Positions 45,720 to 55,173 of a stretch of 64,000 nt of DNA are shown piece by piece. How positions within the stretch are numbered: the stretch's first letter is position 1; each line of letters begins with the position of its first letter. The translations under genes and the position numbers were made by a program. The notes below the pieces were generated by a model that did no database searches, was not told where the DNA came from, and was given only the letters and a program-made list of their open reading frames with translations. The DNA is from Rhizobium sp. R711. GTDB taxonomy: Bacteria; Pseudomonadota; Alphaproteobacteria; Rhizobiales; Rhizobiaceae. The stretch spans positions 930,001-994,000 of the forward strand of contig NZ_LOKZ01000001.1 of assembly GCF_002211365.1 (NCBI RefSeq), written 5' to 3'.

Positions 45720-47874
45720 CTACTCGGCCAAAGGCGGAGCCACGCTTCTGTCGCCGATCTGAAGGAATGGCGTTCGGCGGGTGAAAAAGCGCGGCTTGTG
45801 GTGCCGCGGTGAGCCATGCTGCGCCTGTGCGGTGACGGTATTGGGTTCGAGGTCGCCTATCAGTACAGATGGGCGCGCAAACACACGCTTCCAAAGGCCT
45901 TTTCCGGCCGCAAGCGGGTGGGCGCGCCGGGGCATAACCTCCGGCATCTCACTGAATATCCTCTGCACCATCTTCTCGCGAACGCCTTGGGCGGTCTTGG
46001 TGATTTTCCAGGCATCGCGCCGGTCTCTGATGCCGACGATAGACAGGGACATGCGATCCATCGCCGAGACCTGGCCGGCAACATCAAGATCGGGGAAAGG
46101 AGTGAAGATAAGAATATCGCCCAACCGCGTCTGACCGAACGCAGCCTCATCGTGCATCGTCAACGTTGCCTTGCCGATGGATATGGTATCGACGGTGCAA
46201 GCAGACGATCTGCCGCTGCTCGCGACATGTCCCTGGCGGTCGAGTGGAAACTGGATCTTGTCGAGCGCTTCTCTCGGAAGTTCGATACAGACGAGCAGCG
46301 ACACGAACGCGTAGACCATGACGACCATGCCCAAGCGACGCTGAAGCCGTCGAGGTCATTGTAAGTTCCAAGCAGGGGCCCGTTCAGCATCCCGATAAAT
46401 GTCAGGACGATCACAGCAAGAAAGGTCCCGGCGATTGGATAGATGACTTCGACGCGGCCGCGGTCCTCGCCCTTGGCGGTCACTTTGAAGGCTCGACCGA
46501 AGGGGTGGAGCAGGGCATGGAAGAGTGCGATGGTGATCGGAATCGCGGATACCATCTGCGACACCTCGGTAAAGAGGGGCAGGCTGCGCCAGCCCGAAAC
46601 CCATGCGTGGAACGCCCACATTCCGGCAACCATCGGCAGCGCATAGAGGAAGAATGCTTCGGGCTCCATGAGGATCGCTGGCAGGCCAAGGAAATAGTAG
46701 AGTAGCGGTGCCGCCATGAGCAGCAGGATGAAGGGGCGGCAGAACCAGAAAAGAAGCCCGTGAAAACAGTGCAGCCGTTGGAGGATCGTGAATCCTTTGC
46801 CGAGGAAGGGACCATCGCGAAGGAGCGCCACCTGAATTGTTCCGAGGCACCACCGGCAGCGTTGGGTGATGTAGCCGGAGAGACTTTCGGCCGAGAGGCC
46901 AACGCTCAAGCGCTCGTTCAGCCAGCGCGTCTTTAAGCCCTTTTGCAGCAGGCGATATGTCAGATGAATGTCTTCGGTGACCGTTTCTTGCGGCATGCCA
47001 CCGATCATCGTCAGGGCGTCGCGGCGAACGACACAGGAAGTCCCGACGCAGAACGCTGTGCCCCAACCGTCTTTCGAAGGTTGCATGACATGGAAGAAGA
47101 TGCGCTGGTCGTCGACCCAAGCCCTCGACGCCAGAAGATGATGCTGGACCGGGTCTGCATTGCAGTAGAATTGCGGCGTCTGGATGAGGCCGATATTAGT
47201 GTTGACGAACTGCCCGATCGTTCGGTTCAGGATCGCCCGCTGCGGCGCGAAATCCGCGTCAAGAATGAGAATGAAGGGTGCGTTGGTTTCCCTTGCTGAT
47301 TGACGCACGCGTTGTTGATGTTGCCACCTTTCGCGCCAACATTGTCCTCTCGTCTGAGATAGCGAACGCCGTCGTCAAAACAATAATCCTCCAGCCAATC
47401 ACGCCGTCCATCGTCAAGTACCCAGACTGTGAAGTTGCTGTAGTCGATGGCCTTTGCGGCAAGAATTGTTCGTTCAAGAATGGAGAGTTCTTCGTTGTAT
47501 GTGCAAATAAAGACATCGACGGCAGGCTGTCGTTCAAGTCTTCCCAGAAGCGCCTCGCTGGCGTCTGCCGCGCCGCGATGATCGGTGCGTCGGAAGAAGA
47601 AAACGATCGACAAGACCGTGTAGAAGATCACGACGAGCTCGAAGGACAAATAGATCCGAGGCCAAATGGCATACGCGCTCCATTCGAAGTCCGGCAGAGT
47701 CTTTGTGAGGCGAAAGTAAGGGTAGTTCACCAGCATGACGATGAGGATCGCGCCGAAGATAATCCGGTCGATGCCCCGTCGGCTGTCAAGAAGCCAAGTG
47801 CATCCCAATATTAGGGAAATTGCAGGCACGGCGAACAGAATGGAGTCGGACAGGGTGACTAATTCCGGGGACAT
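45720..47874 (-). pseudogene. Cellulose-synthase-like glycosyltransferase (BcsA/BgsA-like), two frameshifts
   Basis: Three consecutive fragments make one polysaccharide synthase of about 715 residues. Fragment one (47874-47227) has two or more N-terminal membrane helices and the nucleotide-sugar segment VDVFICTYNEE. Fragment two (47308-46160) carries ILDADFAPQR, the TEDIHLTYRL segment and the QRCRWCLG (QxxRW) signature, then membrane helices. Fragment three (46334-45720) has a last helix and a PilZ-like region. One-base shifts are needed near 47300 (NNA to RQSARET) and near 46340 (FSVAW to MVVMVYA). It belongs to the leftward HlyD-glycosidase-synthase unit and overlaps the glycosidase end by 16 bases. 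Resembles the mixed-linkage beta-glucan synthase BgsA; product unknown and gene probably dead. Confidence 0.75.
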
Positions 47875-49153
47875 GGGGGCTCCTTGTCGCTCGATGTTTG
47901 ACCTGCGCGGCCGACAAAGGGGTTGAGGTCAAGCGCAGCAAGAACTGTCCACCCCGTAGCGCCGATATGTGGGAGGCGATAATACTTGAAGTCGCCCGGC
48001 GACGAGTTCGGCCCCACCTGGAGTCCGGTTGAAAGTTGCTCGTTGACCGTCGCGTAAATCAGGTTGCCAGGTGTAATCTGCCCCTGGATCGTCTTGAGCA
48101 GGGGTTCGGCCTTTGCCTCTTGGCCGCTAAGGCGGAGCACGAGCGCGGCCTGCGCCGTCCCTTCGAGCCAGATCCCGTCGCGGTCGCTATTGAAGTCGAA
48201 GCCGCCATCCACCCCATGGTGAACTTCAGTCCATTCAATCACGCGATCGGCCTTCGCCTTGAAGTCTGGAACCGCGATCAGCGGCCAAAGCTCCGCGTCG
48301 AGGCCCGACATGGCGACATTCGGTGCGTTGCTGTCCGGTGCGCTACCAATAAAGAAGCGCCCTTCGCCCTCATTCCACATTGCCTTCAGAAACCGCAGAG
48401 CACTGTCGCCACGGTGTTGCCAATCCCCGCCGCTGTCGAGGCGGGCAAGCCAACTGTCCGCTGCATAGATATCCAGATTATGCTCGGTCGATTTCCACGT
48501 CATGCGCTCGGGCGTCGGCTCGTGGCCGAAGTAGCCTACATTTCGGGGATCAGCGGTGTTTCGATGAATCCAGCCATGATCTTGCGGGCGGCATCGAGAT
48601 ACGCGGGCTGGTCGGTTTCCTCGTAAGCCATCAGCAGCGCAAGTGCACCCCAAGCAGTACTGCCCGTCGCCGTGCCGACCTGATAACCATCCTCGATCCA
48701 GGAGTTGCTGGTGGCGTTCCAATATCCCGGAAGCAGCATGCCTTCCTTACCTGGAATCACAGGTCCCGACCGGTATGCGTTTCGCAATCGTCCATCGTGG
48801 CGGTCGGTTTCGAGCGCGAGCACAAGCGCGTCGGCGATCCGACGCGCCTCTGCTTTCCGCTGGCAGCCATAAAGGGCCATCAAGGCAACCGCATTGTCGT
48901 AGGTGAAGCCTGTATTTTCGAGTGCCGGGTGCAACGCCGATCCGCCATTGGCAGGCTCGAAGCTTCGAAGGACGAAGGGTTGCCCCGGCTCGCCGTTCAT
49001 TTGGGCGGCCAGGCCGTCGCAGAGTGAGCAGGCAAGCTGCTTGCGCGCGGTCTCGTCAGCTAGCGCGGGATGCGCAAAGGGAAAAAAGGCCGCGCCGACA
49101 AGCGCAATCGCCAGGATCGGCCAGCACGGTATCCACCACTCCACACGCTTCAT
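47859..49153 (-). pseudogene. Six-hairpin glycosidase-like secreted protein, frameshifted
   Basis: Begins at the ATG at 49153 with a clear signal peptide (MKRVEWW, hydrophobic core, cleavage near ALADET, about residue 31). The mature part alternates helices in the way of six-hairpin glycosidases: TGFTYDNAVALMALYG, NSWIEDGYQVGT, GSTAWGALALLMAYEE. The first frame stops at 48536 (PLIPEM). The protein continues in another frame from about 48540 (VGYFGHEPTPERMTWK, KSTEHNLDIYAADSW) to GATGWTVLAALDLNPF and a stop at 47859. One indel therefore splits it. It lies between the HlyD-like gene and the synthase and would act in the periplasm on the polymer. Family assignment is by pattern only. Confidence 0.68.
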
Positions 49154-49190
49154 CGTGCCTCGCAATACGAATTTGAGATCGGCATGAGTG

Positions 49191-50573
49191 TTACTGAGCA
49201 GAGGTCGTGGCGTTCGCAGCACGCGGGCGAACGGTTTCGTCGAACAGCGCCGAAGCGGAGAGCCACTGCTCGATGAGAAGAGCGTGGCCACGGCAAGCTT
49301 CGAATATCGTGTGACGCGCGAGATCATCGTCTCCCCGAGCGAAACGATTGCGTCTTCGCCGACGTGACATCCGAAGAACTTGTCGTCGCTGCGTTGCGAG
49401 GCGCCTCCCTCGTCGGCCGCCGGCTCATCCATCTTGATCAGCACGTAGACTTCGTGGCCCTCGGCCTCGGGGAATTTCGCGAAGTATCGGTTTTCCGGAC
49501 CGGAGTTGAAGTATCGGACAATCTTGTGAATGTGCCCGCTTCGCTTGACCCCGAGACTGCGAAAATTGACCATTGCAGGCATGCCAATCTCAAGCGACGC
49601 GACGTCTCGACTCCGATAGACCGCGGCCGCAAAGGCATCGTTGCAATCAAGCGATTTGGCAACCGGTTGGCCCTGCATGACAAAGTCGCCGAACGACGCG
49701 TCCACACTGACGATTTGGCCGTGGTGTTCCGCGATGACTTCCGCGGCACCAGTCTTGCCCAGGCGCCCCTCTTCACGTGAAACGAGGTTCTCGACCTGTT
49801 GCTTGCGCTCCGACATCTGATTGAGTTCAATGGTATCTTCAGCGATGTCGCCAGTAAGCTTCGATCGCTGCATCTCCAGCGTCAGAAGATTGGCGGCAAC
49901 CGTGCCACCGGTATAGATATCGCGGCTAACCAGCGAGCGAACGATCTCGTTGCGTCGCAACTCGCCTCTTGCGGATTCGAGTTCATACTGCGCCCGCGTT
50001 CCGTTTCTGCCGTTGAGGTTCGATGCTCGCTTCCGACACCAGTCCCTTTTTCAGGAGTACCATCTGCCGCTGCAATAGCGCGTCCTGCTCTCTCAGCCGC
50101 GCCTCGTAGGTTTGGACCGTGGATTTCGCGTTGTCGATCACTGGACAATTCGCTGAGCACGCCGTCCTTCACATTGTCGATCTGGGCCTTGACCTTCTCC
50201 AACTGCGCGCTGCGTTCGGCAATGACGCTCGTCGTGTTGTTGAGTTTCTCCGCCCAGTCCAGCCGTTCGAGCCGAAGGCCCGTCAACGATGTTTGGTCTT
50301 GATTGGGGTTGGAAACCGTTGCCGTGACGTCGCCGAGATTGACGACCTGGCCAACCTGTAGCGAGATCTTGTCGACCCTGCCGTAGATTGGTGAGGCGAT
50401 CATCTGAACCGGCGCGTTGATCACCGCACGCGTTGAAACGATAAAAACTGGTTGGGAATCATCGCCATTGCGATGATGAAGATAAGCATAAAGGCGAATG
50501 AGTAGCCTAGAATGCGGGATACAAAAAGTATCCTGTGATCGCGATGATCAAGTCCTGCAGTTTCGTCCTTCAT
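49191..50573 (-). pseudogene. HlyD-like membrane-fusion/PilZ-linked protein, several frameshifts
   Basis: Reconstructed start MKDETAGLDHRD at 50573, then a membrane helix (FAFMLIFIIAMAMI). A one-base shift near 50455 leads into VINAPVQMIASPIYGRVDKI, the first half of a lipoyl-like domain. A coiled coil follows. Shifts near 50140 (to VIDNAKSTVQTYEARLREQD) and near 50050 (to NGTRAQYELESARGELRRNE) continue it. The second lipoyl half (GQIVSVDASFGDFVMQGQPV) and the C-terminal beta domain follow, ending near 49191 in a third frame or running into the glycosidase frame. At least three indels. It heads the leftward unit; BgsB in Sinorhizobium is a comparable membrane-fusion partner of BgsA. Certainly not expressed as one protein. 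Confidence 0.7.
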
Positions 50574-50833
50574 TTTCTTCAATCCTGACGTTGTCACGAT
50601 CTCAATGAACTGAAGGGCGTTTCCATAGTTATTTTGTTTTGTTTCTGTCTGCGCTTATAGCATCGGGGTTACTATCGGTAAAATGACATATTATTATTAA
50701 AAGGAGGTATTGATTGAACGTTGCGGTAAAGTCGCAGGAGTGGGCGGAGGCCGCAATCCTCTCAGGCAACTTCTTGTCAGCCAGGTATGCCAGCTTGACA
50801 GACGCCGCCATCTGTTGAAAGTCTCGGCTGTGC

Positions 50834-50907
50834 GCGGGTGTAGCTCAATGGTAGAGCAGCAGCTTCCCAAGCTGAATACGAGGGTTCGATTCCCTTCACC
50901 CGCTCCA
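50834..50907 (+). tRNA. tRNA-Gly (anticodon CCC)
   Basis: 74-base cloverleaf: acceptor GCGGGTG with CACCCGC, D arm GCTC/GAGC, anticodon loop TTCCCAA (anticodon CCC), T arm GGGTTCGATTCCC, discriminator T and encoded CCA. It lies between the decayed polysaccharide unit and the stress cluster. Confidence 0.95.
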
Positions 50908-50949
50908 AACCATCTGGCCAAAAGACTCCTGCCAACGCGCGCCGACCGT

Positions 50950-51450
50950 TCAGCTTCGCGCGGTACGACCATACATCTGCGCGGCGATTTTCAGCCCTTT
51001 TTGATACTTGCCTGGGTCGGATCCAATCTTCTCGGCTTGCTCGAGATTGTCCTTGAGATCGGCGACCTTGACCGGACGGGCGAGCGGGTTCCTCAAGGCC
51101 CGCATGACGAATTCGTCATCGTTCTCGTCGGGTCGTTTGGTCAATGCATCGACAGCATCGACGATCGTGGAACTGAAGCCCTGTTCCCGTAATCGATCCA
51201 GCGTCCAACCGGGTCCCTTTTCGACAACGTCGTGTAGGTACGCGACCACGCGCTCTTCTCCAGCCTCGACGGCATCAGCCACGCGTCTGCAATGCAGGAA
51301 ATACGGTCCTCCGGTTTTGTCGGTCTGATCCGCGTGTGCCTTGAACGCGATCTTTGCCGCATTCAGCAGGTCTACGGCCGGTTGATCGTCGTGTTCATTG
51401 ATCCATTGTCGCTGACCTGCGGTCATACCTTTCTTCCTCCGAGCTACCAT
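50950..51450 (-). CDS. Small HD-domain protein (RelA/SpoT hydrolase-like)
   Basis: 166 residues. Residues about 25-150 match a metal-dependent HD domain of the SpoT/MESH1 kind: FLHCRRVADAV near 52 (first His), VVAYLHDVVEKGPGW near 68 (HD pair), and KVADLKDNLEQ near 128 (final Asp). Related small proteins hydrolyse (p)ppGpp or other nucleotides, but no synthetase domain is present and the substrate is not certain. It follows the secreted-protein gene by 11 bases and probably shares its EcfG-type promoter, which ties it to the stress response. Confidence 0.75.
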   Translation of the reverse strand: MVARRKKGMTAGQRQWINEHDDQPAVDLLNAAKIAFKAHADQTDKTGGPYFLHCRRVADAVEAGEERVVAYLHDVVEKGPGWTLDRLREQGFSSTIVDAVDALTKRPDENDDEFVMRALRNPLARPVKVADLKDNLEQAEKIGSDPGKYQKGLKIAAQMYGRTARS

Positions 51451-51461
51451 TGGCCGGAGCG

Positions 51462-51836
51462 TTATTTTTCCGACCGCTCTAGGAGAATTCGCGCCTCTTC
51501 AAAACGGCGCTTCCGATCGCCGTCTGCCTCGTTCGGTGAATAGCACGTGCTCGATACGCAGAACCTCACGAGATGATGCGGCTTGTCCGTCTTGTCGAAC
51601 TCGCATTCGAATGTGTCAGTCATGTCGGTCGGCGCGGTGCCTTCTCGCGTGGAATAGGTCATCCTCACGCCCGGCGGCTTCAATTCCGGAAAGGACTGAA
51701 CGGTTCCGATCGCAAGCTTGTCCATCATGAAGAAGCCCTTGGCGACGGATTGACAGGTCGCCTCAAGGTCCCGCGACTGCGCGAATGCGGCGGCAGGAAA
51801 CATGAGAAACAGGGATAGAACTAGGCCGCTTCGCAA
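51462..51836 (-). CDS. Small secreted protein of unknown function
   Basis: 124 residues with a Sec signal peptide (cleavage near AFAQSRD, residue about 20). The mature part has four cysteines (TCQSV, ECEFD, FCVSSTCYSP) that could form two disulfides in the periplasm. No family recognised. Two perfect EcfG-type promoters lie upstream on this strand (51921-51897 and 52005-51981), so it is the first gene of a stress-induced pair with the HD-domain gene. Confidence 0.65.
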   Translation of the reverse strand: MRSGLVLSLFLMFPAAAFAQSRDLEATCQSVAKGFFMMDKLAIGTVQSFPELKPPGVRMTYSTREGTAPTDMTDTFECEFDKTDKPHHLVRFCVSSTCYSPNEADGDRKRRFEEARILLERSEK

Positions 51837-51896
51837 CTGCGTTGCCTCCGCCTGTTGATCGGGGAGGCCGACGAACCGGATCTCCTCCGCGCCATT

Positions 51897-51921
51897 AACG
51901 GTTGAAACATCCGAGAGTTCC
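51897..51921 (-). promoter_or_regulatory. EcfG-type promoter, proximal, for the secreted-protein/HD operon
   Basis: On the minus strand GGAAC (51921-51917), 16-bp spacer, CGTT (51900-51897). Exact match to the EcfG form, placing the start of transcription about 54 bases before the start codon. Confidence 0.72.
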
Positions 51922-51937
51922 TGTCGTTTCGTCGCTT

Positions 51938-51972
51938 AGGACCAAAGTCCTCGCGCCCTCGGACTGAAGTCC
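51938..51972. repeat. Two small GGAC/GTCC palindromes
   Basis: AGGACCAAAGTCCT (51938-51951) and GGACTGAAGTCC (51961-51972) lie 10 bases apart between the stress promoters. They could be hairpins in the long leftward leader or a paired binding site. Function unknown. Confidence 0.5.
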
Positions 51973-51978
51973 TAGAAC

Positions 51979-52005
51979 GGAACGCTCGCCTCGATAATCG
52001 GTTCC
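51979..52005. promoter_or_regulatory. Overlapping divergent EcfG-type promoters
   Basis: Plus strand: GGAAC 51979-51983, 16-bp spacer, GGTT 52000-52003, toward the DUF6894 gene. Minus strand: GGAAC 52005-52001, 16-bp spacer, CGTT 51984-51981, toward the secreted-protein gene. The two promoters occupy the same 27 bases and their elements overlap, so only one polymerase can bind at a time. Confidence 0.65.
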
Positions 52006-52094
52006 CTTTGGAGTGCTGAACAAGTCTTTAGTCCCAAAAGGATATCGACTTGACCAACATGTTCGTCAGCCGTTGGAACAGGGGAGTTGCCGCT

Positions 52095-52418
52095 ATGCCG
52101 ACATTCTTCTTGCGCCTGATTGATAAGGAATGTGTCGAGGCGGGAGATCTCCGCTACGATTGCGCCTCGGCCGAGGACGCGATTGAGGAGGCACGCATTG
52201 CTCTTGCCGAACTTGCCCGCGAGGGACTGCCACGCGTACCAGGGGGTACGCTCGCGGTCGAGGTATTGAACGAATATCACTGCCCCATCAAGGAAGTAAG
52301 ATTGCTAGTGCAGGAGATCGACAGGTCCCTGGGTCCTGCCACTAGGGTGCAATTGGCGAGAAGCCGCGAAGAAGGCCCATGGGGCGAGGATAGGCAACAA
52401 CAGGGAGCGAAGGAGTAG
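52095..52418 (+). CDS. DUF6894-like small protein
   Basis: 107 residues. The first 75 residues match the pattern of the DUF6894 family seen in rhizobia and methylobacteria: an initial strand (PTFFLRLID), an acidic turn, then a long helix (ASAEDAIEEARIALAELARE), then a strand pair ending EVRLLVQEI. The tail is charged. No known activity. The ATG at 52095 (AGGGGAG upstream) is preferred over in-frame ATG at 52050. It lies downstream of the rightward EcfG-type promoter at 51979. Confidence 0.65.
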   Translation: MPTFFLRLIDKECVEAGDLRYDCASAEDAIEEARIALAELAREGLPRVPGGTLAVEVLNEYHCPIKEVRLLVQEIDRSLGPATRVQLARSREEGPWGEDRQQQGAKE

Positions 52419-52650
52419 CGACCCTCACCGTTAATACAAGTGATATCTCGTGATCCGACCTGGAAGGAACTTGGCCGACTGGCTGCAGGCAAAGGCCCAG
52501 CCCTTCCTCAGGAGAAGTGGCAAGTGCTGTTCGATTGCTCCGGGATGAGTTGCGGGTTCCTTCAACAAAAATTGCCTTGCGAGCATCGCGCGATCAGGGT
52601 AGCCGAGCATTGCAAGCCATCCTTCCGAGTTCAATGGATCCCCGCATAAA

Positions 52651-53442
52651 ATGAGCCCGAAATTGCTTTATCGATTCATCGATTTGTTCAGTGCGTCCAA
52701 ATCCAAGTATCGTGATCATATCGTGCCGTTCCCGATCGATTCACAGATCATCATATCTCAGGCCACGCATGGGGAAATTGTCGGCTTCTATACGTCAAGT
52801 TCGTTCTATGAGCATGAGGCTGCACGGATGGTCGCATCCGCTCAACGCCTTGGGTTGCCAGTTCACACAACCGCGGTGGATAGCACCGGCAGTTGGGTTC
52901 GCAACGCGGCGCTGAAGCCCACCTTTCTCCTCGATGCGCGTAGAAACCATCGCGGCCCGCTGCTCTACGTCGATGTGGACGCGGTGTTTCACCGAGATCC
53001 TTGGCCGGTTTTGACGAGCTACAACTGCGATCTAGCGGTCTATCGAGAAGCGGACCGGTTGATTTCCGCAACCATCCTGCTGAATGACACGCCGGCGACG
53101 TTGCGCCTGCTGGAAGTATGGAAAGAACGGTGCGACCAGGATCCCGACATATGGGATCAAGTCGTCCTGCAGGAAATTCTTGATGAAGATCGCGCAAGCG
53201 AGACACCGCAATATCAGGTCGGCGACCTTCCCTCTTCGTTTTGTTGGATCTTCGACCGGCTCTTAAACACAAAGGCCGAGGCGGTTTATATCGAGCAACT
53301 GCAGGCAAGTCGGCAGGCCAAGGCCAACGAGAAGCGAGGCCGCAACAAAATGCTCGAGCGGCGCAAGGAACGCATCGCAACGATCGAAACGATCCTCGCG
53401 CCTTTGATGGACGCAAAAACCGACGAACGACCGAAGCTTTAG
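52651..53442 (+). CDS. Putative nucleotide-diphospho-sugar transferase-like protein
   Basis: 263 residues. The central part resembles a GT-A glycosyltransferase: TSSSFYEHEAARMVASAQRLG near 48-68 (first helix), then LLYVDVDAVFHRDP near 108-121 with a DxD motif that would bind metal and nucleotide sugar, and ATILLNDTP near 142. The C-terminal 40 residues are strongly basic and helical. No signal or membrane segment. The substrate is unknown. The start has only a weak ribosome-binding site. It lies between two stress-promoter genes, but no EcfG-type site was seen before it. Confidence 0.6.
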   Translation: MSPKLLYRFIDLFSASKSKYRDHIVPFPIDSQIIISQATHGEIVGFYTSSSFYEHEAARMVASAQRLGLPVHTTAVDSTGSWVRNAALKPTFLLDARRNHRGPLLYVDVDAVFHRDPWPVLTSYNCDLAVYREADRLISATILLNDTPATLRLLEVWKERCDQDPDIWDQVVLQEILDEDRASETPQYQVGDLPSSFCWIFDRLLNTKAEAVYIEQLQASRQAKANEKRGRNKMLERRKERIATIETILAPLMDAKTDERPKL

Positions 53443-53502
53443 CGCGGACGCTTGGCACATGGCTGAAGCTAGCTCCTTTTGTCTAAGCGCATGCGTCGTT
53501 GC

Positions 53503-53527
53503 GGAACACTCCCATGCCTCGGTCGTT
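53503..53527 (+). promoter_or_regulatory. EcfG-type promoter of the CsbD gene
   Basis: GGAAC 53503-53507, 16-bp spacer, CGTT 53524-53527, exact match. Start of transcription about 28 bases before the start codon. CsbD genes are classic stress-regulon members. Confidence 0.75.
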
Positions 53528-53561
53528 TAGCCTCCAGTCCAACACACAAGGAGACGACCTC

Positions 53562-53768
53562 ATGGATTGGAACCGCGTCGAAGGAAACTGGAAGCAGATG
53601 AAAGGCAAGATCAAGGAGCAGTGGGGCAAACTCACGGACGATGATCTTGATCAGATTGCCGGCAAGCGCGATCAGTTGGAGGGCAAAATCCAGGAGCGCT
53701 ACGGCATCGCACGCGATCGCGCACGGCGCGATATCGATGACTGGTACGGCCATCAAACCTGGCATTGA
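53562..53768 (+). CDS. CsbD-family stress protein
   Basis: 68-residue hydrophilic protein of the CsbD family (YjbJ-like). The whole length matches: MDWNRVEGNWKQMKGK, then EQWGKLTDDDL and DQLEGKIQERYG. CsbD proteins are abundant under general stress in many bacteria; molecular function is unknown. The ATG at 53562 follows AAGGAG, and an upstream in-frame start at 53499 overlaps the promoter. Monocistronic, convergent with the glycosyltransferase gene. Confidence 0.9.
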   Translation: MDWNRVEGNWKQMKGKIKEQWGKLTDDDLDQIAGKRDQLEGKIQERYGIARDRARRDIDDWYGHQTWH

Positions 53769-53811
53769 TCAGGGTAAGCCCGGAGAGACGGCTTCTCCGG
53801 GCCTCACACCA

Positions 53812-54837
53812 CTAGCGTTCCTGCGGAAAGTCGATCTTCGTCATGAAGCCGCGCTCGACCAGTTGCTGCGGCCCTTCATAACGAATTGACTGATCGTAGC
53901 TGAAATCTATCTCCCCTTCGCGGTGAAGCACATTCATCATCTTCTGGTAGTGTTCGGAGGAGTTATAGTGCTGTTTACCCTCAGCCGCCTCGGTAATCTT
54001 CGCCTTGTAATTGGTGAAGAACTTGAAATGCAAAATGCCGCCCCAGACAGAGGGGAAATTGCGCTCGTAGGGCAGCGGTTGATGCGGACTGCTTCCGAAA
54101 AAGCATTTCCTGTCCCAGTAAATGACGGGGTACTTGATAAGCTCATTGCCCTCGGAGAATTTCCGACCTCTTGGTCCGCCCTTGATGCTGATGCCGCGCT
54201 TCGTGAGCATTGACACATAGCTGTTGCCATCAAGATAGCGCGAGAACTGCCATGGCCTGTCGACGAAAGACTGCCCTCCGGCGACTTCGCTCAGGTTGGG
54301 ATACATATCCAACATCGGTGCCGCCATTCGGCGGAGGTTTGCGGCTTCAAGTGCGCGGATGAGTGAAGGCAATGGTCTTTCGAAGCAGTCGTCGTAGACA
54401 AGGAATTCGTCAGAATCGACGTTCAGGTACCATCGGTTGAAGCCGTACTCGGAGAAGAGGCGTTCTCGCCAATTCCGGCCACGCCTCGCTTGGCCATACC
54501 TCACCGGAGAAGTCCAGACGTCAATGTCCGGCTCGTTCAACAGCGCTTCTCTTGTCCCGTCGGTCGAGACGTCGTCGACACAGATGAACCGCGTCACACC
54601 CAGTTGGCGATAATGGTGAATGAAAGCATTGAGAAGAACGATGTCGTTATGCGTGACAAAAACAAGCGGCACATCGGTTGCCCCCAGGGGCCGGATCTCG
54701 CCGACGGGCGAAATGCTCACATCGGCCCGATTGCGCCGTTCACGACGAGTTACCCGAAATGTGTCGTAGGCCGTCCGGAGGCGATCCAGAAAGGAGCGCG
54801 TAAGGTCCGGCGCGCCGGATGGAAATGGGTAATTCAT
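53812..54837 (-). CDS. Glycosyltransferase family 2-like protein
   Basis: 341-residue soluble GT-A enzyme of the Glyco_tranf_2_4 / GT92-like type often found in rhizobial surface-sugar clusters. THNDIVLLNAFIHHYRQLGV near 63-82 and FICVDDVSTDGT near 86-97 form the nucleotide-binding half. YLNVDSDEFLVYDD near 138 holds the DxD metal site. Acceptor-side residues include HFKFFTNY near 285. The gene is intact in contrast to the broken glycosyltransferases around it. Acceptor and sugar are unknown. Confidence 0.75.
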   Translation of the reverse strand: MNYPFPSGAPDLTRSFLDRLRTAYDTFRVTRRERRNRADVSISPVGEIRPLGATDVPLVFVTHNDIVLLNAFIHHYRQLGVTRFICVDDVSTDGTREALLNEPDIDVWTSPVRYGQARRGRNWRERLFSEYGFNRWYLNVDSDEFLVYDDCFERPLPSLIRALEAANLRRMAAPMLDMYPNLSEVAGGQSFVDRPWQFSRYLDGNSYVSMLTKRGISIKGGPRGRKFSEGNELIKYPVIYWDRKCFFGSSPHQPLPYERNFPSVWGGILHFKFFTNYKAKITEAAEGKQHYNSSEHYQKMMNVLHREGEIDFSYDQSIRYEGPQQLVERGFMTKIDFPQER

Positions 54838-55121
54838 GAGAGGAACACAGGACTCCTAGAACCGGAAATATTACCACAGACCTGACATTCATCGGTACGG
54901 CACCACGGCAACTTCATCGATCAGGCCGATGTGCAGGGACACCAGATCCCCGCTGGTTTACTTCGTTGCCACGGAAATGCAACGACCCACGTTGCCAGCC
55001 TGTCTTGAGGGCTTGAGCACCAAGGGAGGATGCCCCCTAAGAAGTAAGCCGAAGAGAAATTACGATAGTTGACAATCTTCTAATAAACATAGTTAATTTT
55101 TAACTATTCTCCGATATCACG
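54838..55121. other. AT-rich intergenic region, no gene seen
   Basis: About 280 bases upstream of both the leftward glycosyltransferase and the rightward small ORF. No RNA gene or family-like frame. The part at 55060-55115 is distinctly AT-rich. Confidence 0.5.
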
Positions 55122-55146
55122 GGAACGCAGACGACCCTTGGTTGTT
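55122..55146 (+). promoter_or_regulatory. Near-consensus EcfG-type promoter of the 61-residue ORF
   Basis: GGAAC 55122-55126, 16-bp spacer, TGTT 55143-55146. It keeps the important GTT and would start transcription about 20 bases before the ATG at 55174. Confidence 0.5.
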
Positions 55147-55173
55147 GTCGGCATGATCAGGAGGAGTTGCAGA

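Noticed and set aside
49154..49960. Apparent HlyD-glycosidase fusion in one open frame
   Set aside because: The glycosidase begins with its own signal peptide at 49153; the join arises from loss of the HlyD stop frame by an indel.
52447..52480. GGAAC near 52469 as another EcfG-type -35 for the 52651 gene
   Set aside because: No GTT at the required 16-17 base spacing downstream.
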